Assembly: GCA_036971475.1 (NCBI GenBank)
Contig: JBAIZL010000005.1
Location: 169,699,386 to 169,763,385, forward strand
Origin: Prosapia bicincta
Taxonomy: Eukaryota; Arthropoda; Insecta; Hemiptera; Cercopidae
Length of the DNA: 64,000 bases
Direction: 5' to 3'
Positions 60,560 to 64,000 of this stretch are shown here, piece after piece. The notes beneath the pieces are model-generated. The model was not told the origin of the DNA. It saw only the letters and a program-made list of their open reading frames with translations, and made no database searches. Numbering within the stretch: position 1 is the stretch's first letter; each line of letters opens with the position of its first letter. A program made the position numbers and the translations under genes.

Positions 60560-62863
60560 GAATCTCGAGTTCGTAATAGTTCCTTACATCCATAGTTCCC
60601 ACGAACGTTTTAGGGGTCTATTTGTTCCATTCCTTACTGTTTAATTTTTAATAATGAACTGTTTAATAGTATACGATGTCTTTAGATACCTTCATCTTTA
60701 AAGAATAAACACTTAATGCGCCCTCAACAACTTCACCCCTCGTATACACGACTCTTCCAGGACTATTAACTAATGCAAGAATGTTATTTTGGAGAATCGC
60801 CTGATGTTTGGTGAGACCAAATTTAGTAAAGTATTGTAGAACATGTTTTGCTACACAAATTTTATAAATTTTATACTCTTTATAAAAAAAAAAAAAATCA
60901 GCGGCTGGGTTTTTTCAGTTCAGGGTAAAATAGCGGAAGAGTTATTTTTGTTACCGAAGAAACTACATTTTTTTTCACAAGAATACTCCAAAGTGATATC
61001 ATGGGACTGATATCGCCTACTTTTAAGCGCTACAGATTAAACTGATCGTCGTGCTTCAGTCTGAAAAATTAATTTTTGTTGAAAAAGAATATTCTGCGTA
61101 GTAAATGTTTCTAATTTAAAGTTTCTTCTTATTTAATAACCCTTTTCTAAAAAATCCTTCACTATTGTTCTATCGCAAGTCGTCCTGGAGTTCGCTATTA
61201 TCTCACGTATCCGACACGACCATTGCAAGCACTAATCCTGCTATCTTGATCTTGTATACACAGAAATATTGCTATGCCTGAAGGAATGCAGGTTCACATG
61301 TTAGTTTATCAGCGTAGCTTTCTGCTTAGTTTATTACTCACGGTATGTCGACTGTGTCCGGGTCAGGTTTAAGTTCAATAATGACCTTGGTGTTATTTCC
61401 ATTTGCACTTTTTTATTTTACATATTTTTTTTCTTTGTTGGCTACTAAATTATCGGAAAAACTTCGCGATAATAAGAAAAATGATTTTATCTTGTAAGTG
61501 TATGTTTTGTTATGTTTGTTAGTCTACTACGTTGTCTAAATATTATTGTTATTTTTAAAACAGCAACGTTTGTTAATAGCTTTATTAGAAAATACCTAGA
61601 ATCTCCGAAACTCTAATTATAGAAAATAAAAAAAATCATATTATATTGATAAAACTTTTACATGAAAAACTGATGTTCATAAGATTTAACAATATGTTCG
61701 GAATTTCACTACATATATACATATATATTTATATATAGTCTATATATATACTGGCATTTGTAGTGCTTAGTTGTTTTTCGAGGCAATGATGTGTTTAAAT
61801 GTATTCCAGAAAACTTTCGATTTTATTCTCAGCCATACATATTTCATTCATAATTATCTTTATGCCACAAAAATATAAATAAAATAAACTAATTTATACC
61901 AAGTGAAAAATGCCTTAGTTTTTAAGAATTTAGCTAGAAACATTCTTGTTTAATTAAATATTCCTTACTGAAATTCCATGTATAAAATATCCAGTAATGA
62001 GATGTTGGGTGACTTTGGGGACGTTGGCTCTTGTGTAAAGCCCAAGAATAAATAAACGTTGCCACTTAAAACTCCTTGAATTAATATTGGCGGAAGGAAA
62101 TGAATACCCCCATCTAGGGGAATCCAAGATGTGATTTCAATGATACTGTGACGACGTAAATCAAATCAATATTGACGATAGTCTTAATCAAATCCTTTGC
62201 TCAATAAATTCTAAAATTACAAACTCAAATTTAATATTAGGCTATTTTTATCCAAAGATTGTATTTATGTATTTTTTAGTGGATAGAAAATTACGTATCC
62301 TCAATAAAGTTTTAACTGTAGTTTTCCTATCATCCCGTTCTGTAGACCTGGAACATATTCTTCATGGCTTGAATACGCTACCCTTCTAATGGTTATCCTC
62401 GAGTTTTGGTTGAGAGATTTAGCAATCCTTAGAAATAAAGGAAATGTGGTCTTGCTTGACTATCCTACCATGGAATGACATCGAATTGAAATCCTCAAAA
62501 ATGAAGACTGAAATATGGATTTCGTTCTTCACTGAATATTGGTTACGTTACAGCTTCTTTTATCAACTTATTAAAACCCATCAGTTCGGGGTTGTTAATA
62601 CAGTAATACATTTTCTATTACCGTTTGACAAGATCTATTCTAGCATTCATTACGGAAATTATGCCTAAAAGTGTTTAAGTATTATCATAATGTCTATATT
62701 TTCTTATTCCGTTACCATGGTTTCACAATATTTCATTTTATAAAAAATCATGTTTATATGAGTAATTAACTAAATATTGTAATTTTATTGAGACGTGTAA
62801 TTTATTGAGTGTACTATTTATCAGGAAAAGTGTACTTACTGTCAGATAAAAATTCCATTTGAT

Positions 62864-63720
62864 ATGGACGGGATAATAAATCAGCTGTTGGAAGCACGCA
62901 GTAAGGATCCGGAACTATTGGAGTTAACTGAAATGGAGATAACGTCTCTGTCCCTTCAAGCCAGCCATATATTGTTGGAGGAACCAATGCTGCTGAAGAT
63001 CGAAAGCCCGCTGAATATTTGCGGCGACTTCCACGGCCAGTATGAAGATCTGTTGAGAGTGTTCGACTTGGGTTCGTACCCTCCGGTTTGCAGTTACCTC
63101 TTCCTGGGTGATTACGTCGACCACTCAATCTATCGAGACCATATGTCTTCTGCTTTCCTATAAAATTAAACACACTGGACATATATACATACTAAGAGAA
63201 AACCATGAAAGTCGAATTGCAAACGCATTTTACGGGTTTTTCGAAGAATGTAAGAGTAGATACAGCATCGAAATTTGTGAGACTTTCAATTCTTGCTTTG
63301 ATTGTTTACCAGTGATAGAAACCGTCGGTGGTAAGATGTTCTGTTGCCACGGAGGCTTCAGTCCAGATCTGGACAATATGGACCAAATACGCGACATAAT
63401 CAGACCCATAGGTGTGCCTCCAGAAGGTCTTATCTGTGATTTACTTTGGTCTGATCCAGACGCAAACGTTGAACTGTGGAGATCGGACGAACGCGGGATC
63501 ACTTGCACCTTTGGGATCGCGGTGGTTAACAGTTTTCTGGAGAAACACGAGTTCGACTGCATCGCGAGGGCGCATCAAGTTGTGCCCAAAGTTTATAAAT
63601 TTTTTGCTGACAATAAGTTGGTCACGATTTTCACGGCTCCAAATTACTGTGGCCTGTAAAATTCTGAAGTTTTCATGAAACTGAGCAATGATTTATGTTG
63701 TTCTTTTGAGGTATTAAGTC
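62864..63720 (+). pseudogene. PP1-type phosphatase retrocopy (copy D)
   Basis: Nearly identical to copy A, with the same 5-nt loss after the GDYVD motif. Here the following Arg codon is His (GDYVDH), a change at a phosphate-contacting Arg of PP1. ENHE is shared with A. The second frame ends early at a TAA right after NYCGL (63,657-63,659). D keeps the PP1-typical ERG where A has ERR. The end reads tcttttgag|gtattaag, resembling a donor and marking where PP1 homology stops. Confidence 0.9.
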
Positions 63721-64000
63721 GAATTATACAACTTGTAAAGCTTTTGATTTAGATTTCATGTTAACCTTTGTTTTTATGTCAATACATTGTACTGTTCAAA
63801 CTATATCCTTTTAAAGTTCTATGAATAGACATCATAGACACCTCTCTTCACCCCATTCAATTTTTTTTAACCTAGTTCTCTTTTTTCATATTTATTCTTC
63901 TGTCCTTATACTCGTTCAACTCTCTTCAGGTAAGCGACGCATGGATCAAAATATCATTTACAAATTACCAGAGTGAGAAGACAGCTTTTTATGTCACCGA

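Larger units (their letters stand above)
52841..64000. repeat. Segmental duplication unit D (runs off the window)
   Basis: Counterpart of 5,876-16,580 in A. Very close to A from about 54,725 onward, more diverged to the left of it. 53,464-55,740 has no gene. 59,114-62,863 corresponds to 11,673-15,415 and has no gene. Confidence 0.9.

Overview
This is a strongly AT-rich, gene-poor stretch of an animal nuclear genome, most likely an arthropod and plausibly an insect. Pointers are a decayed Helitron helicase, a dispersed repeat with an RTE-like 3' tail, long GA, GT and AT microsatellites, eukaryotic splice signals, and an intronless divergent protein phosphatase 1 (PP1) copy of the kind insects often carry. 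I cannot name the species. No bacterial features are present.

Layout. 1-5,870 is mostly unique AT-rich DNA with one decayed Helitron helicase (minus strand, 1,690-2,580). From about 5,876 the window is dominated by copies of one complex segmental duplication: unit A (5,876-25,040), unit B (28,375-44,390), a 3.1-kb fragment C (49,706-52,840) and unit D (52,841 to the window end). Each full unit carries, in order, a roughly 1-kb module ending in a GA tract (twice, 2.32 kb apart), a 612-bp block of odd conservation, and a PP1-like pseudogene. Units A and B continue past PP1 into a possible TIR element, a 19-bp tandem array, GT and AT microsatellites and an 80-bp satellite. B lacks the left part of the unit, and A carries an extra partial duplication of its right part. 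A 50-bp tandem repeat marks the left ends of A and D.

Between A and B (25,050-28,340) lies a single-copy locus that is the most gene-like item here. Two minus-strand reading frames sit one after the other behind a TATA-like promoter. ORF1 (98 codons) starts with an ordinary ATG. ORF2 (195 codons) has no ATG of its own, but a consensus donor just upstream of ORF1 and an acceptor just before ORF2 would, if used, remove ORF1 and create an ATG exactly at the exon junction. This reads as one promoter giving two proteins by alternative splicing. Upstream of it lie two clusters of a roughly 29-bp repeat in inverted orientation. I do not recognise either protein.

The PP1 copies at 15,416, 35,984 and 62,864 share one 5-nt deletion directly after the metal-binding GDYVDR motif, so none encodes a full phosphatase. 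The frame before the lesion shows mostly silent differences between A and B, while the sequence after it shows a neutral pattern. 44,390-49,705 holds an 825-bp-offset duplication, an unrecognised minus-strand reading frame, a tRNA-like sequence and remnants of a dispersed coding element. All comparisons were made by eye from the sequence; no alignment or database search was run.
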